A DNA stretch of 64,000 bases from Paenibacillus oryzae (GTDB lineage Bacteria; Bacillota; Bacilli; Paenibacillales; Paenibacillaceae), in contig NZ_LYPA01000047.1 of assembly GCF_001675045.1 (NCBI RefSeq), positions 62,001 through 126,000 of the forward strand, in the 5' to 3' direction. The notes under the pieces are model-generated. The model was not told the origin of the DNA and did not search any database. It worked only from the letters and a program-made list of their open reading frames with translations. Of this stretch, positions 17,203 through 26,481 are shown piece by piece. Made by a program: the position numbers and the translations under genes. The stretch's first letter is position 1. The number at the start of each line of letters is the position of its first letter.

Positions 17203-19413
17203 ATGAAAAATGTGCTGCTGAAAAGTAACGGAACGGTATCTATTTTCGGGGTAATTGTACTTTCGTCATTGCTGTTGTTTTTTGGCGTTCTTATCGACTA
17301 TGCACGTATCGCTGCTTTTCAGCTTCAATCGGAAAGCAGCGTGCGCTCTGCCATCCGCTCCGTTTTATCGGCTTACGATGAAGCGTTGTATGAGCGGTAC
17401 GGGCTATTCGGGCGAGGAGGTACGGAGGGAGACCTTATTTTTCAGGAGGTGCTAAAGCAAACGCTGGAGAGACAAGCCGTTTTTTTGGAAGGCGGATTTG
17501 ATCTTACGGCAGCTCGGGTGGAGGAAACCTCGCTGAATACCTCTTTGACGCTAGGACGGCATGATGTTTTCGCAAGAGGCGTTTTGGAGGAAATGAAATA
17601 TAAGGCGCCTATTGATTTTACGCTGGAGCTGTTATCGAAATTTACTCCGCTTGCCAAAACCTTGAAGGAAAGCTCGGCAGCGGTTGCTTCGCTGGAACAA
17701 TTGAGGTCGCTTTATGAAAAACGGGAAAAGCTGCTGGAGGAGGCGTTAAGCTTGCAGTCATCGGCAGGCCGGGAAGCGGCGGCAAGTACAGTCATCGGCC
17801 TCATTCCAGCTAGCGGCAGACCGGCTGCATCGGGTTTGACGGCCGCCGGGTACGCATCGGGTGTCGAAGGGTACGTCAGCATGCTGCAATACGAAGCAGC
17901 CTTGCCGCCGGAAGAGAAAAGGGTGTTTTGGGCGGAAATCTGGCGTTTCCAGCAAGAAGCAAGCAAGCTGTCGTCCGCGCTTCAGGGAGAAGGCGCCTCA
18001 ATGGAACAGATGCATACAGCCAAGCTGGAGCTTGCAAGGCAGCGCGTTCAGGAAGCGGAGCAGGTCAATCAAGCTATGGAGACCTTGCTGCAGAAGGTTG
18101 AGCATGCGGCTGCGCAAAGCTATGAGGAGGTTGCGGCTAACCAGGCGCAGGGGACGGCTTCCGCCGAAATTTCCGGGGGAGACGATATCAAAGCTATTGT
18201 AGAGGACGGAGGCAAGCTTATAAGGGAGGAAGGGTGGTTTGCCGCCTACCGTAATGAATTGGATGGACAGAGGAACGAGTTAGCTGCCCTGTCCGGGCAA
18301 TTGCAGCAATTTGGCAGAAGGGTGCTTTCAGACATCCAGTCATCCAGTCACGCCTCCGAGATGAGAACTTTGGCTGGAACCATGTCCTCCGCATACAGCA
18401 AATACGCAGAGAGCTATGTGTCTCCGGCAACTGTATTGGGGCAACGCTCGGCAGAGCTGGAGGATCAGAATATAAAGGGCCAGCTGCGAGAACAGGAAAA
18501 AAAGAAAAAAGGGTTATGGAAGGAAGCACGGCAATTGCTGCAAGGAATGGCCGACAGCAAGGAGTCCGGGGAGCATGAGGAGCTGTTTCGCCAGGTGAAG
18601 CTGAAATATGAGAGGAGCTTGTTATACAACAGCGCAGGAGACAGAGCAACGGAAGAAGAGGGAGCCGCGTATATATCCGGCGCAGCCGATGCCAATGAAG
18701 GGGCGCTTCAAGCGTCGCAGGAAATGGACGGGCTGTTTTCCGGCATGGCGGATATGCTTGTGCGAGGCAGAGATTATTTTTATTACGGAGAATACGCAGC
18801 CGCCCGGTTTACCTCCTTTGACCCGCTTCAGCTGCGCTCATTGCTGGAGGATGGCAGCACGGAGGCATTTTCGGCCGCATCCTCGTTCCATAATCAGGAG
18901 ATGGAGTATGTTTTGTACGGCTTTCATAATGCCAAAGGCAATTTGCTGGCGGCATACGGCGAATTGTTTGCCGTCAGGCTGGCTGTCAGAACGATGGAGG
19001 GCTTGATCGAAAGCCGCTCGCTGGGGCATCCGCTGCTTATTTTGTCGGCGGCTATTATTTATGGCTTGGAGCATACCATTCTGGACATGCTTTCCTTTGC
19101 GCAAAAAGGCTCGGCTCCCTTGTCCAAATACGTCAAGGTTGAGCTTTCCTATAAGGACTATCTTCGTTTGTTTATGCTGCTCCATGGCGGAAGCCAGGAG
19201 CAACGTCTGGCGCGTATGATTGCCGTGATTGAACAAAACTGCGGCATTACGCTTGCCGAGGTGCCGTCAGGCGTAACGGGCGAAGCGACGGTGTCCATGC
19301 AGCTGTGGTTTCTGCCAGGCGTCGTGAAGCTGCTGAACAGGGGGCAAAGCATGGGGGGAAGGGTGGTTGGCAACCGTTATGAAGCTTTTCATTTGGCGGG
19401 TCATTCCTATTAA
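17203..19413 (+). CDS. DUF5702 (TadG-like) pilus-associated protein
   Basis: Large 736-residue protein. The N-terminus (KSNGTVSIFGVIVLSSLLLF) is a TadE/TadG-type membrane anchor. The long extracytoplasmic part has predicted coiled-coil segments (about 155-190 and 245-300, rich in Glu, Gln, Ala and Leu). The family is known only by position in Tad loci of Bacillota, and its role is unknown. GGAGGATG precedes the ATG. Its 3' end overlaps the next gene in another frame. Confidence 0.75.
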   Translation: MKNVLLKSNGTVSIFGVIVLSSLLLFFGVLIDYARIAAFQLQSESSVRSAIRSVLSAYDEALYERYGLFGRGGTEGDLIFQEVLKQTLERQAVFLEGGFDLTAARVEETSLNTSLTLGRHDVFARGVLEEMKYKAPIDFTLELLSKFTPLAKTLKESSAAVASLEQLRSLYEKREKLLEEALSLQSSAGREAAASTVIGLIPASGRPAASGLTAAGYASGVEGYVSMLQYEAALPPEEKRVFWAEIWRFQQEASKLSSALQGEGASMEQMHTAKLELARQRVQEAEQVNQAMETLLQKVEHAAAQSYEEVAANQAQGTASAEISGGDDIKAIVEDGGKLIREEGWFAAYRNELDGQRNELAALSGQLQQFGRRVLSDIQSSSHASEMRTLAGTMSSAYSKYAESYVSPATVLGQRSAELEDQNIKGQLREQEKKKKGLWKEARQLLQGMADSKESGEHEELFRQVKLKYERSLLYNSAGDRATEEEGAAYISGAADANEGALQASQEMDGLFSGMADMLVRGRDYFYYGEYAAARFTSFDPLQLRSLLEDGSTEAFSAASSFHNQEMEYVLYGFHNAKGNLLAAYGELFAVRLAVRTMEGLIESRSLGHPLLILSAAIIYGLEHTILDMLSFAQKGSAPLSKYVKVELSYKDYLRLFMLLHGGSQEQRLARMIAVIEQNCGITLAEVPSGVTGEATVSMQLWFLPGVVKLLNRGQSMGGRVVGNRYEAFHLAGHSY

Positions 19414-20395
19414 GCGCTGCGCCCGCCGCATTGTTGGCCGCAATTCCCGATTCGCCGGCAGCAGCGGCTCTATTGTATTGGAAGCCGCCATTGTTATGCC
19501 GCTTATTTTGCTGGCGCTGCTTGCTTTCTCGCTGCTGATTTCTTTATGCGCAGCGCAAATGGCGCTCCAGTCCGCTGCTTCGCAATCGCTCCTTCAGTTG
19601 TCGGCTCATATTCGTCCGGTTGAGCTTGCACTGGAGGAGATCGGCAAAAACAAAGGGGAGGCCGAGGAGGCTGTCCGTCCCAAAAAGGAACTCCCGGAAT
19701 GGAGCGAAGCGGCGGCGGGCGCGGCGGAGTGGCTGCCCGAGCCGTTTGGCGAGGTGTTTTCCTCCGGCTTGAGGGGAGATTGGGGACCGGCAAGAGATAT
19801 TGCCGCGACAGAGCTTGGCCGGTCCATCATGGAGCCGTTTATTAGACGGCAGGCCAATCCATATTTGTTGAAGCCGGAGGCTATATCATTGTTAAGGCTG
19901 ACGCTGCCTGACCTGCAGAAAAAAGAAAAGCCTTATGCGGGAATCGCGCTTACCTATGAATATCCTATCGCTGTACCTCTGCTTGGAAAAAGAATTCAGC
20001 TTCAAGCCTACGCTTACGAGAGAGTGTGGGTAAGCGACGCTCTGGCGGCGGCTTATGGCGCTTCAAATAATGAGGAAGACCCATTTTTTCTGCAAATTGT
20101 GTCTATTAACCCTTCACCTGTCAGGCCAGGACGCAAAGCGACGGTCGTTGCTTTGACTGAACCGGGCAAAACCATCTCCTTGGGAGTGATGTACAAAAGC
20201 GGCGCAAGCAAAGCTCGGAATTTGGGCGATGCAACAGCAGATGAGAACGGATATATTAGCTGGACATGGCATGTATCAGGCAATACAACGCCTGGGGTTT
20301 GGGAAGTAACGGCTACAGCGGCCGATGGCGGAGGGGAGAAAAAAATGCACTTTCTGGTTGAGAAGAAACAAGCCGACGGGACGGAGGAGAATTAA
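19367..20395 (+). CDS. TadE/TadG-like protein with C-terminal Ig-like domain
   Basis: 342-residue protein. Residues 34-65 (GSIVLEAAIVMPLILLALLAF) are the TadE-type cleavage and membrane helix, preceded by an arginine-rich cytoplasmic tail. About 225-335 (QIVSINPSPVRPGRKATVVAL, then WTWHVSGNTTPGVWEVTATA) resembles an immunoglobulin-like beta domain, unusual for a TadE protein. Start choice lies between TTG 19367, with GGGGAAGG just upstream, and ATG 19379. Both lie within the preceding gene. Confidence 0.7.
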   Translation: MATVMKLFIWRVIPIKRCARRIVGRNSRFAGSSGSIVLEAAIVMPLILLALLAFSLLISLCAAQMALQSAASQSLLQLSAHIRPVELALEEIGKNKGEAEEAVRPKKELPEWSEAAAGAAEWLPEPFGEVFSSGLRGDWGPARDIAATELGRSIMEPFIRRQANPYLLKPEAISLLRLTLPDLQKKEKPYAGIALTYEYPIAVPLLGKRIQLQAYAYERVWVSDALAAAYGASNNEEDPFFLQIVSINPSPVRPGRKATVVALTEPGKTISLGVMYKSGASKARNLGDATADENGYISWTWHVSGNTTPGVWEVTATAADGGGEKKMHFLVEKKQADGTEEN

Positions 20396-20396
20396 T

Positions 20397-20900
20397 ATGG
20401 CGATCGCGGCCGTATCCTTGCTGCTCCTGATCGCTTTTATTACCGACATACGCACGCAAAGGATTCCCAATGGACTAAATTTGATCTTTTTTTGCGGAGC
20501 GCTTCTGTTTTATGTGAGCTATGAAGGAGTGGGAGGCTTAAAAGCCTCATTGATAGGCGCGGCAGCAGGCTTTATCCCGCTTCTGCTCCTCTATTGGGCA
20601 AAAGGGCTTGGAGCAGGAGACGTTAAGCTTTTTGGAGCAGCTGGCGCCTGGCTGGGGATTCTTCCTGTGCTTCAGCTAATGCTCTATTCGTTTCTGTATG
20701 CGGGAGCGTTGGCGGCTCTTTTGCTGCTTGCCCGGAAAATGAGTCTTTTTCGTGAGTGGCAGCAGCTGCCCGGATCAGCAAATGCGAAACAAGCCTGGAT
20801 GGAAAACGCGCGTTGGCTGAAGGAGGGGAAAAGCTTCCCTTTTATGCTGGCTGTAGCGCCCGCTGCTGTCACCATTTTGTGGATGGCTTTTTTTCAATAG
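20397..20900 (+). CDS. A24 family prepilin peptidase (TadV/CpaA)
   Basis: Aspartyl membrane protease of 167 residues that trims Flp prepilins. The first catalytic Asp is in FITDIRTQRIPN (about residue 16) and the second in the GAGDVK motif near 80, with about five to six membrane helices. The lack of an N-methylase domain is normal for TadV. GGAGGAGA precedes the ATG at 20397. A longer frame from 20325 would run through the preceding gene without support. Confidence 0.9.
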   Translation: MAIAAVSLLLLIAFITDIRTQRIPNGLNLIFFCGALLFYVSYEGVGGLKASLIGAAAGFIPLLLLYWAKGLGAGDVKLFGAAGAWLGILPVLQLMLYSFLYAGALAALLLLARKMSLFREWQQLPGSANAKQAWMENARWLKEGKSFPFMLAVAPAAVTILWMAFFQ

Positions 20901-20939
20901 ATGGTTTTTTTGTGCAGATGAGGAAAGGAGAAAGGGAAA

Positions 20940-22613
20940 ATGCTGCGTTTTGTGATTGATTTTGAAATGAATGCCGGGCATGAGATGACGCTGGGACGAG
21001 AACCAGGCATACAGAGAAGCGAATTGGTGGAGCTGGAGCTGAATATGCTTCAAGCGGCTCAATTATCAGCGCTTCTGCGTGTGGATTGGGTCAACATCGA
21101 CGGCTCCGTTACGTTCCGTTATTCGTTGTCTGGCTGCAAGCTCCTGCTTCACCGTCTTCAGCAAAATGCCATTACCATGGAGCAGTATTACGGACTGCTG
21201 CTAAGTACGGTGGACGCGTTGACGGAATGCGGCGATTATATGCTGCGGCCGGAAGGATGCCTGCTGGATGAAGGGTTTATTTATGTTGGCGAGAGGCTGC
21301 ATGAGTTGCGGTTTGTTTATGTTCCCATTGACCATAAAGGGCATCATGGCTATGACAATGGAGATTTGCTTTCTCTGGCTGTAAAATGGCTTTCCTATGT
21401 TGAAAAGGTGGATGGGGAAGGGCTGCGCAGCATATTGCAGATGTTCAGCGACAGCAAATGGCCGCTGGAAAAGCTCCGTGCGCTTTTATTGGAGCTCATC
21501 GGCAAATCTATTCCAGGAGGAGCATTGCAAAATAAAAAATCAACAGATGACATTTCAATAGGTGAAATGTCAACAGATATAAATTCTGCCGGTATTAATT
21601 CAACAGCCGCGAAATCAATAGGTTTACAGCCAACAAATGCAAAGCCGCCGCATGCTGGGCCGCAAACGTTAACGTCTATGCGGGGAGATGCAAGGCTGGA
21701 AAAACTGGAGATAAGGCAAGCGATACAGCAAAATGATCAGCTATCCGCATCAAAAGCGTCCGCTTGGGACGAAAGTTCACAAACTTTGGAGAAAGAGCGT
21801 TCCTATTTGGAGCCTGACGAAATGGAGGATGAACGCCAAGGCAAGCGGGGCAAATGGCTGGCAATGGCTGCTTTTGCTATTGGGACGGCTCTGATATGGC
21901 GGTTTATTTATATGACGGAGCCATCCTCCAGAAATCTGTATCTAAGCCTGGGTCTTACTCTGGCTGTATTGGCATTGGTTTTGTTCGTCATGAAACGGGG
22001 TCAGCGGATTTTTTTGGAAAAACAAGAGGAGGATATGGAGGCGGACTGGAGCTCCTTTGATCCCGATACAGGATATTTGCCCCCCGTAAACCGGCGGTTC
22101 CGAGCGTTGAAGCAACCCGAGCTTCATGAGAAACCCCAGCGGCCTGGACGCCATGAGTACCTGGATGTAAATAAAGCGCGTACCGAAGAAGGTACAACAA
22201 CCTCTATAGGGGATTATTCTCTTCCTGCCAGGCCGGTCCAAAACGAACCTACTGTGCTGCTCTCCCGTAGCGGGGAAAAAGCAGGGGGTACAGCTGCAGG
22301 CAGCGAGGGCTGGAATGCGATATTGCGCAGAAAATGGAAGGGCGCCGAGGAGGATATTGATTTGACCGCTGACATCTTTAGAATCGGAAGGTCCGGCGAA
22401 GGCGCAAACTATACCGAAAATGCGGATGGCGTTTCGCGCATCCATCTGGAGATTGGGCGAAGCGGCGAGGAGCATCATGTCAAGGATTTGGGCTCCCGAA
22501 ACGGGAGCATTCTTAATGGCGAGCTGATGGTTCCCTACAAAGTCTATAAGCTGGACAAAGGAGATGTCATCCATCTTGGCGGGGAAAAGGGTCCGGAGTA
22601 TTGCCTGGTTTAA
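20940..22613 (+). CDS. DUF6382 and FHA domain protein
   Basis: 557-residue protein ending the Tad operon. Residues 1-185 match the DUF6382 type (MLRFVIDFEMNAGHE.., EQYYGLLLSTVDAL). A Ser/Thr/Asn-rich linker (about 200-290) follows, then two membrane helices near 305-350 and a C-terminal FHA domain (about 475-557) with RIGRS, SRIHLEI and GSRNGSILNG. FHA domains bind phosphothreonine, so this may link pilus assembly to Ser/Thr kinase signalling. No such kinase is in the window. Confidence 0.82.
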   Translation: MLRFVIDFEMNAGHEMTLGREPGIQRSELVELELNMLQAAQLSALLRVDWVNIDGSVTFRYSLSGCKLLLHRLQQNAITMEQYYGLLLSTVDALTECGDYMLRPEGCLLDEGFIYVGERLHELRFVYVPIDHKGHHGYDNGDLLSLAVKWLSYVEKVDGEGLRSILQMFSDSKWPLEKLRALLLELIGKSIPGGALQNKKSTDDISIGEMSTDINSAGINSTAAKSIGLQPTNAKPPHAGPQTLTSMRGDARLEKLEIRQAIQQNDQLSASKASAWDESSQTLEKERSYLEPDEMEDERQGKRGKWLAMAAFAIGTALIWRFIYMTEPSSRNLYLSLGLTLAVLALVLFVMKRGQRIFLEKQEEDMEADWSSFDPDTGYLPPVNRRFRALKQPELHEKPQRPGRHEYLDVNKARTEEGTTTSIGDYSLPARPVQNEPTVLLSRSGEKAGGTAAGSEGWNAILRRKWKGAEEDIDLTADIFRIGRSGEGANYTENADGVSRIHLEIGRSGEEHHVKDLGSRNGSILNGELMVPYKVYKLDKGDVIHLGGEKGPEYCLV

Positions 22614-22650
22614 TGTATATTTGCCAGCCATTTCCTCGATTAACGAAAAG

Positions 22651-22694
22651 GCCGTTTCCGGCCGCTGGCTCGTGGCTGGCGGATCAGAAACGGC
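22651..22694. terminator. hairpin between convergent genes
   Basis: GCCGTTTC pairs with GAAACGGC across a GC-rich loop. There is no clean T-run, so the efficiency is uncertain. Confidence 0.45.
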
Positions 22695-22713
22695 TGCTTG
22701 AAATGGTCAAGCG

Positions 22714-23229
22714 TTATTGTGTCATTTGCTCAATGGACTGAAGCCAGTTCTGATGTGCGGCAGGATCGTCCTGAACAGGAGTAACCGTATATTGAATAAA
22801 CACCTTGGCATCCTCAGGAAGCTCATTCACCGCAGCAGACAGCTCTTCGGTAAACCGATAAGCGTCCGTCCCGCTATCTGTAGTAATTTCGATTGAATTA
22901 TTATCAATAATTCCGTTAAATGTGCCAGTCGCAATTGTGACTGTCCCCTCCGGGGTTTCTTGATTACCTTGTTCATCCGAGCCGCCGGCGGTTTCGCCGT
23001 TTTCAGCTCCGGCATCGTTGCTTTGACCGCTATCGCCAGGGGAGCCAGGCTCCATAATGCCTCCCTCGGCCGGCAGCTGATCGCCCTCCGAGTTGTTTCC
23101 TCCGGCGTTCTCCACAGATATCGGGTCGATTTTGGTTACTCCGCATGCCGATAGGGTAAGTGCAACAGCTAACAGCACGGCTGTGGCTATTCCTGCTTCT
23201 CTGCGTTTTTTCGCTTTTGAAAAATTCAT
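22714..23229 (-). CDS. small lipoprotein of unknown function
   Basis: 171-residue lipoprotein. A signal peptide with lipobox LTLSAC places the lipidated cysteine at about residue 29. Residues 35-95 are a Gly/Ser/Glu/Asn-rich linker and about 95-171 form a small compact domain (TVTIATGTFNGIIDNNSIEI). GGAGGTG precedes the ATG. No family name is recognised. Confidence 0.7.
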   Translation of the reverse strand: MNFSKAKKRREAGIATAVLLAVALTLSACGVTKIDPISVENAGGNNSEGDQLPAEGGIMEPGSPGDSGQSNDAGAENGETAGGSDEQGNQETPEGTVTIATGTFNGIIDNNSIEITTDSGTDAYRFTEELSAAVNELPEDAKVFIQYTVTPVQDDPAAHQNWLQSIEQMTQ

Positions 23230-23310
23230 GATGAAGCACCTCCTCCATGTTTTAACGAATCTGCCGCCCGGTGGGTTGCATTTTTTTTGGTAGACGGCAG
23301 TGAAAGGGCG

Positions 23311-23748
23311 TTATTTGTTGAGTAGATGCTCGTATGCGCTGTAGTCGATGCCTTTCCGATTCAGAAAATTAACCAGGCTGCGATAATCCCGGCTCGGGGT
23401 TGCCCGAATGTATCCCTCTATACAATGCTCTCTTGTTACGGCTTCAGCGCCTTGCTCAATTGCTACCTGGCCGATTTTTGCAGCGATGGAATGTTTGGCG
23501 ATATCACGGAACGCTGACGGAACCGGTGAAACCAATTCATCCAGTAACGCTTTGGCGTCGTCGCCCCACATGCTGCGGCTGCGATCCACCCAATAATTTT
23601 GCCAATCCAGCTTTGACTTGCCGTCCCGCATGGGAAGCACTTTCAAAAACTTGCGGAACATAAAAAAACCGCCGACAGACATAGCCAGAACCATAATAAT
23701 CGCCCAAAACACGATAAAATACATAAACCAGCTGGATGTTTCGCCCAT
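23311..23748 (-). CDS. DUF2621 family membrane protein
   Basis: 145-residue protein with one N-terminal membrane helix (about 6-32, MYFIVFWAIIMVLAMSVGGFF) and a soluble C-terminal domain. It resembles the DUF2621 family (YneK-like). The function is unknown. I chose ATG 23748 because GAGGTGA lies seven to eight bases upstream; the alternative GTG at 23760 is part of that site. Confidence 0.7.
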   Translation of the reverse strand: MGETSSWFMYFIVFWAIIMVLAMSVGGFFMFRKFLKVLPMRDGKSKLDWQNYWVDRSRSMWGDDAKALLDELVSPVPSAFRDIAKHSIAAKIGQVAIEQGAEAVTREHCIEGYIRATPSRDYRSLVNFLNRKGIDYSAYEHLLNK

Positions 23749-23829
23749 TTGATTTGTCACCTCAATTGTAAATTATACTGTATTTTAAATCATATTTCGA
23801 TATGGATTAAAGAGGAAAGAAGCCTTTTT

Positions 23830-24108
23830 GTTCCAGATAGCGTCCAATCGATTGGAGGTGGCATGATGAAAATAAATTTTTTATAGGAACAGACGATGAA
23901 GTTCGGGTCGCCCAATATTCAATTGAAGGCGTCAGGCCGCAGTAAACTAAATGCATGCACGGGAATTGAAACGAGGCAAAATAACAACGGCGGGGAATCT
24001 TATGCTTTATCGGATTGCGAAACCGATAGCGGCAGAAGCTTCTCGTTTCCAAAAATAAGATAAATTACAAAAGGAGCCGATGGAACTTTATTCCATTGAC
24101 TCTTTTTT
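23830..24108 (+). other. unassigned transcript candidate: short ORFs and a terminator
   Basis: Between the DUF2621 gene and the MITE-like element there is no gene of normal size. GGAGGTGGC precedes ATGATG at 23863 but the frame stops after seven codons. A neighbouring frame continues as FFIGTDDEVRVAQYSIEG, which would be joined by a one-base shift. A second short frame ends at 24058. A terminator at 24074-24108 closes the region, although no annotated plus-strand gene feeds it. Confidence 0.35.
24074..24108 (+). terminator. plus-strand terminator before MITE copy 2
   Basis: GAGCCGATGGAA pairs with TTCCATTGACTC with one mismatch and one wobble, followed by six Ts. Confidence 0.75.
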
Positions 24109-24110
24109 AT

Positions 24111-24275
24111 TAGGTCGTGTTCGAAAAAACTCTCAACGTCATTTTGCAACGCCTTTTTGCCCCCTGCTGCGTCCATTTTGCTTGACTTCCCCACGGTAGG
24201 CCTACACAAAACTTCCTTGCATGAGAAGAAGATTTGACGAAGTCTGTTCCTTCCAGAGTATTCGGACACGCCCTA
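24111..24275. mobile_element. MITE-like element, copy 2 of 3 (inverted)
   Basis: Also 165 bp, in the opposite orientation to copies 1 and 3. The ends are TAGGTCGTGTTCGAA and TTCGGACACGCCCTA. Read on the minus strand, it shares GACGCAGCAGGGGGC with the other copies. It lies between a terminator and the nfo gene. This copy is the more diverged of the three in its middle. Confidence 0.85.
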
Positions 24276-24368
24276 GATTTATTTCGTCATTCCCTGTAAA
24301 ATAAGCTTTGATCAACTTCAGTGGTCCGTTTTTTGTGAAATCTTACTTTTAAAAAGGGGTGTTCGCTC

Positions 24369-25478
24369 ATGTTGAAGATAGGTTCCCATGTGTCCTTTTC
24401 GGACAAGGGGCTGATTACTGCGGCCAAAGAAGCTATTTCCTACGGCTCCAGCACATTTATGATTTATACCGGCGCACCGCAAAATACACGTCGCAAGCCG
24501 ATAGAATCCTTATATATTGAAGAAGGCAAAGCCTTAATGGAGGGGGCGGGCATTAACGAAATAGTTGTGCATGCGCCCTATATTATTAACCTGGGCTCCT
24601 ATAAAGAAGACACCTTTGAGCTGGCGGTTAATTTTTTGCAGGAAGAAATCCGGCGTACGGCAGCCATTGGCGTACGCAATATCGTATTGCATCCCGGAGC
24701 CTATACGGACAGGGATGCCGAATACGGGATTAACCGTATTGCGGAAGGCTTGAATATGGTGCTGGACGGAACAGAGGGGCTGGACGTAAACATCGCGCTG
24801 GAGACAATGGCCGGCAAAGGAACGGAAATTGGGCGCAGCTTTGAGGAAATTGCATCTATTATAGAAAAGGTGCGGAATAATGAACGTCTGACGGTATGTA
24901 TGGACACCTGCCACATGCATGATGCAGGGTATGATTTAATTCACAATCTGGACGGCGTGCTGGAGGATTTCGACCGGATTGTAGGTCTTGAACGCGTAGC
25001 CGTTGTTCACGTCAACGACAGCAAAAACGGACGCGGCGCGGGCAAGGACCGTCACGCGCCAATCGGCGCAGGCTGGCTCGGACATAAAGCGCTGTCGGCA
25101 ATCGTTCATCACGAGAAGCTGCAAGGACGCCCTTTTATTCTGGAAACGCCATGGATTGGAAAGGACGATAAAAAAGTTCGTCCGATGTACGAGATCGAAA
25201 TTGCGCTGCTGCGCGGCGAAGTCGAGTCGCGCTTTGGGGCCGGCTTCCTGGAGGATGTTGAACGGCTGAACGACTTTTTTGCTACACGTGAAATTGACCG
25301 GCGCCAGTTTGTACTTGATACCTGGAACCTTCTAAAGACTGATGCCAAAGCCAAAAAAGCCGATCCGCGCGAGCCGATGGAGCGGTTATATGATCTGGTT
25401 GTGGAGGAACGGCCAATCAGCGCCGATCTGAGCGAAGAAGAAATTAACCAGCGCCTGACGGCGTGGTTTGCTGGCTAG
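24369..25478 (+). CDS. nfo: deoxyribonuclease IV (AP endonuclease)
   Basis: Base-excision repair endonuclease that cuts 5' of abasic sites. All nine expected metal ligands are visible: His68, His108, Glu145, Asp179, His182, His214, Asp227, His229 and Glu259. The catalytic barrel ends near residue 285. A C-terminal extension of about 80 residues ([20 protein letters not shown] and onward) has no recognised domain and makes the protein 369 residues against about 280-300 for typical members. AAAGGGG lies somewhat far (about 10 bases) from the ATG. Confidence 0.93.
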   Translation: MLKIGSHVSFSDKGLITAAKEAISYGSSTFMIYTGAPQNTRRKPIESLYIEEGKALMEGAGINEIVVHAPYIINLGSYKEDTFELAVNFLQEEIRRTAAIGVRNIVLHPGAYTDRDAEYGINRIAEGLNMVLDGTEGLDVNIALETMAGKGTEIGRSFEEIASIIEKVRNNERLTVCMDTCHMHDAGYDLIHNLDGVLEDFDRIVGLERVAVVHVNDSKNGRGAGKDRHAPIGAGWLGHKALSAIVHHEKLQGRPFILETPWIGKDDKKVRPMYEIEIALLRGEVESRFGAGFLEDVERLNDFFATREIDRRQFVLDTWNLLKTDAKAKKADPREPMERLYDLVVEERPISADLSEEEINQRLTAWFAG

Positions 25479-25509
25479 GCCAAATCCAAATCCATGTGAG
25501 AAAAGGAAG

Positions 25510-26406
25510 ATGAATGTGACGCAAGCTGATGTAACCAATAATCCAACCGGAAAAGGCGGCCGTGCAAGAATGCTGATTTCTTGCCCTGACCGGTCCGGTA
25601 TCGTGGCTGCCGTATCCCATTTCCTGCACGAGCACGGCGCAAATATCGTGCAGTCCGATCAATATACGATGGACCCCGAAGGCGGCATGTTTTTTATCCG
25701 CTTTGAATTTGATTTGAATGATGTAGAAGTTGAACTGCCAATTTTGGTGGAGGATTTTACGCGTGTGGCGGACCGCTTCCAGATGAAATGGCATATTTTC
25801 CGCGAAAGCCGCAAAAAACGGCTGGCAATTTTTGTTTCCAAAGAGGATCATTGCTTGCTTGAGCTGCTGTGGCAATGGAGAAACGGCGATTTGGATGCCG
25901 ACATCGCTATGGTGGTCAGCAACCATCCCGATATGCGCTCGCTGGTGGAGCCTTTTGGCATTCCCTTCCACCATATTCCCGTCACTCCTAGTACTAAGGA
26001 TGAGGCCGAACGCAAGCAGATGGAGGTTGTCGCAGGCAAAGCGGATCTGATCGTTCTCGCTCGCTACATGCAAATTATTTCGCCCAAGTTCATCGAGCAG
26101 TTCCCTAACCGGATTATTAACATCCACCATTCCTTCCTGCCTGCATTTGTCGGCGGCAAGCCGTATGCCCAGGCTTATACCCGCGGGGTAAAAATCATCG
26201 GCGCAACGGCGCATTACGTAACGGAGGAACTGGACGGCGGGCCGATCATCGAGCAGGATGTCCAGCGCGTCACGCACCGCGACAACGTGGATAACCTGAA
26301 AAGAATCGGCAGAACGATTGAACGAGTTGTGCTGGCAAGGGCCGTCAAATGGCATATCGAAGACCGCGTGCTTGTGCACCAGAACAAGACTGTTGTGTTT
26401 AATTAA
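25510..26406 (+). CDS. purU: formyltetrahydrofolate deformylase
   Basis: Hydrolyses 10-formyl-THF to THF and formate. The N-terminal ACT domain (about 18-100, MLISCPDRSGIVAAVSHFL) is followed by a formyltransferase-fold domain with NIHHSFLPAFVGGKPY, which contains the conserved catalytic histidine and its neighbours, and later GATAHYV. AAAAGGAAG lies right before ATG 25510. A GTG at 25516 is spaced better, so the product is 296-298 residues. It follows nfo by 31 bases, although no functional link is evident. Confidence 0.93.
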   Translation: MNVTQADVTNNPTGKGGRARMLISCPDRSGIVAAVSHFLHEHGANIVQSDQYTMDPEGGMFFIRFEFDLNDVEVELPILVEDFTRVADRFQMKWHIFRESRKKRLAIFVSKEDHCLLELLWQWRNGDLDADIAMVVSNHPDMRSLVEPFGIPFHHIPVTPSTKDEAERKQMEVVAGKADLIVLARYMQIISPKFIEQFPNRIINIHHSFLPAFVGGKPYAQAYTRGVKIIGATAHYVTEELDGGPIIEQDVQRVTHRDNVDNLKRIGRTIERVVLARAVKWHIEDRVLVHQNKTVVFN

Positions 26407-26481
26407 CAAGGAATGATACAATGAATACAGAATTTGAAATTGTCAAAATGAGATTTAAACAGAAAACAGGAGGGTAATAAA

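Noticed and set aside
25444..26421. 325-codon open frame antisense to purU
   Set aside because: Complete overlap with a well-supported gene and no recognisable product.
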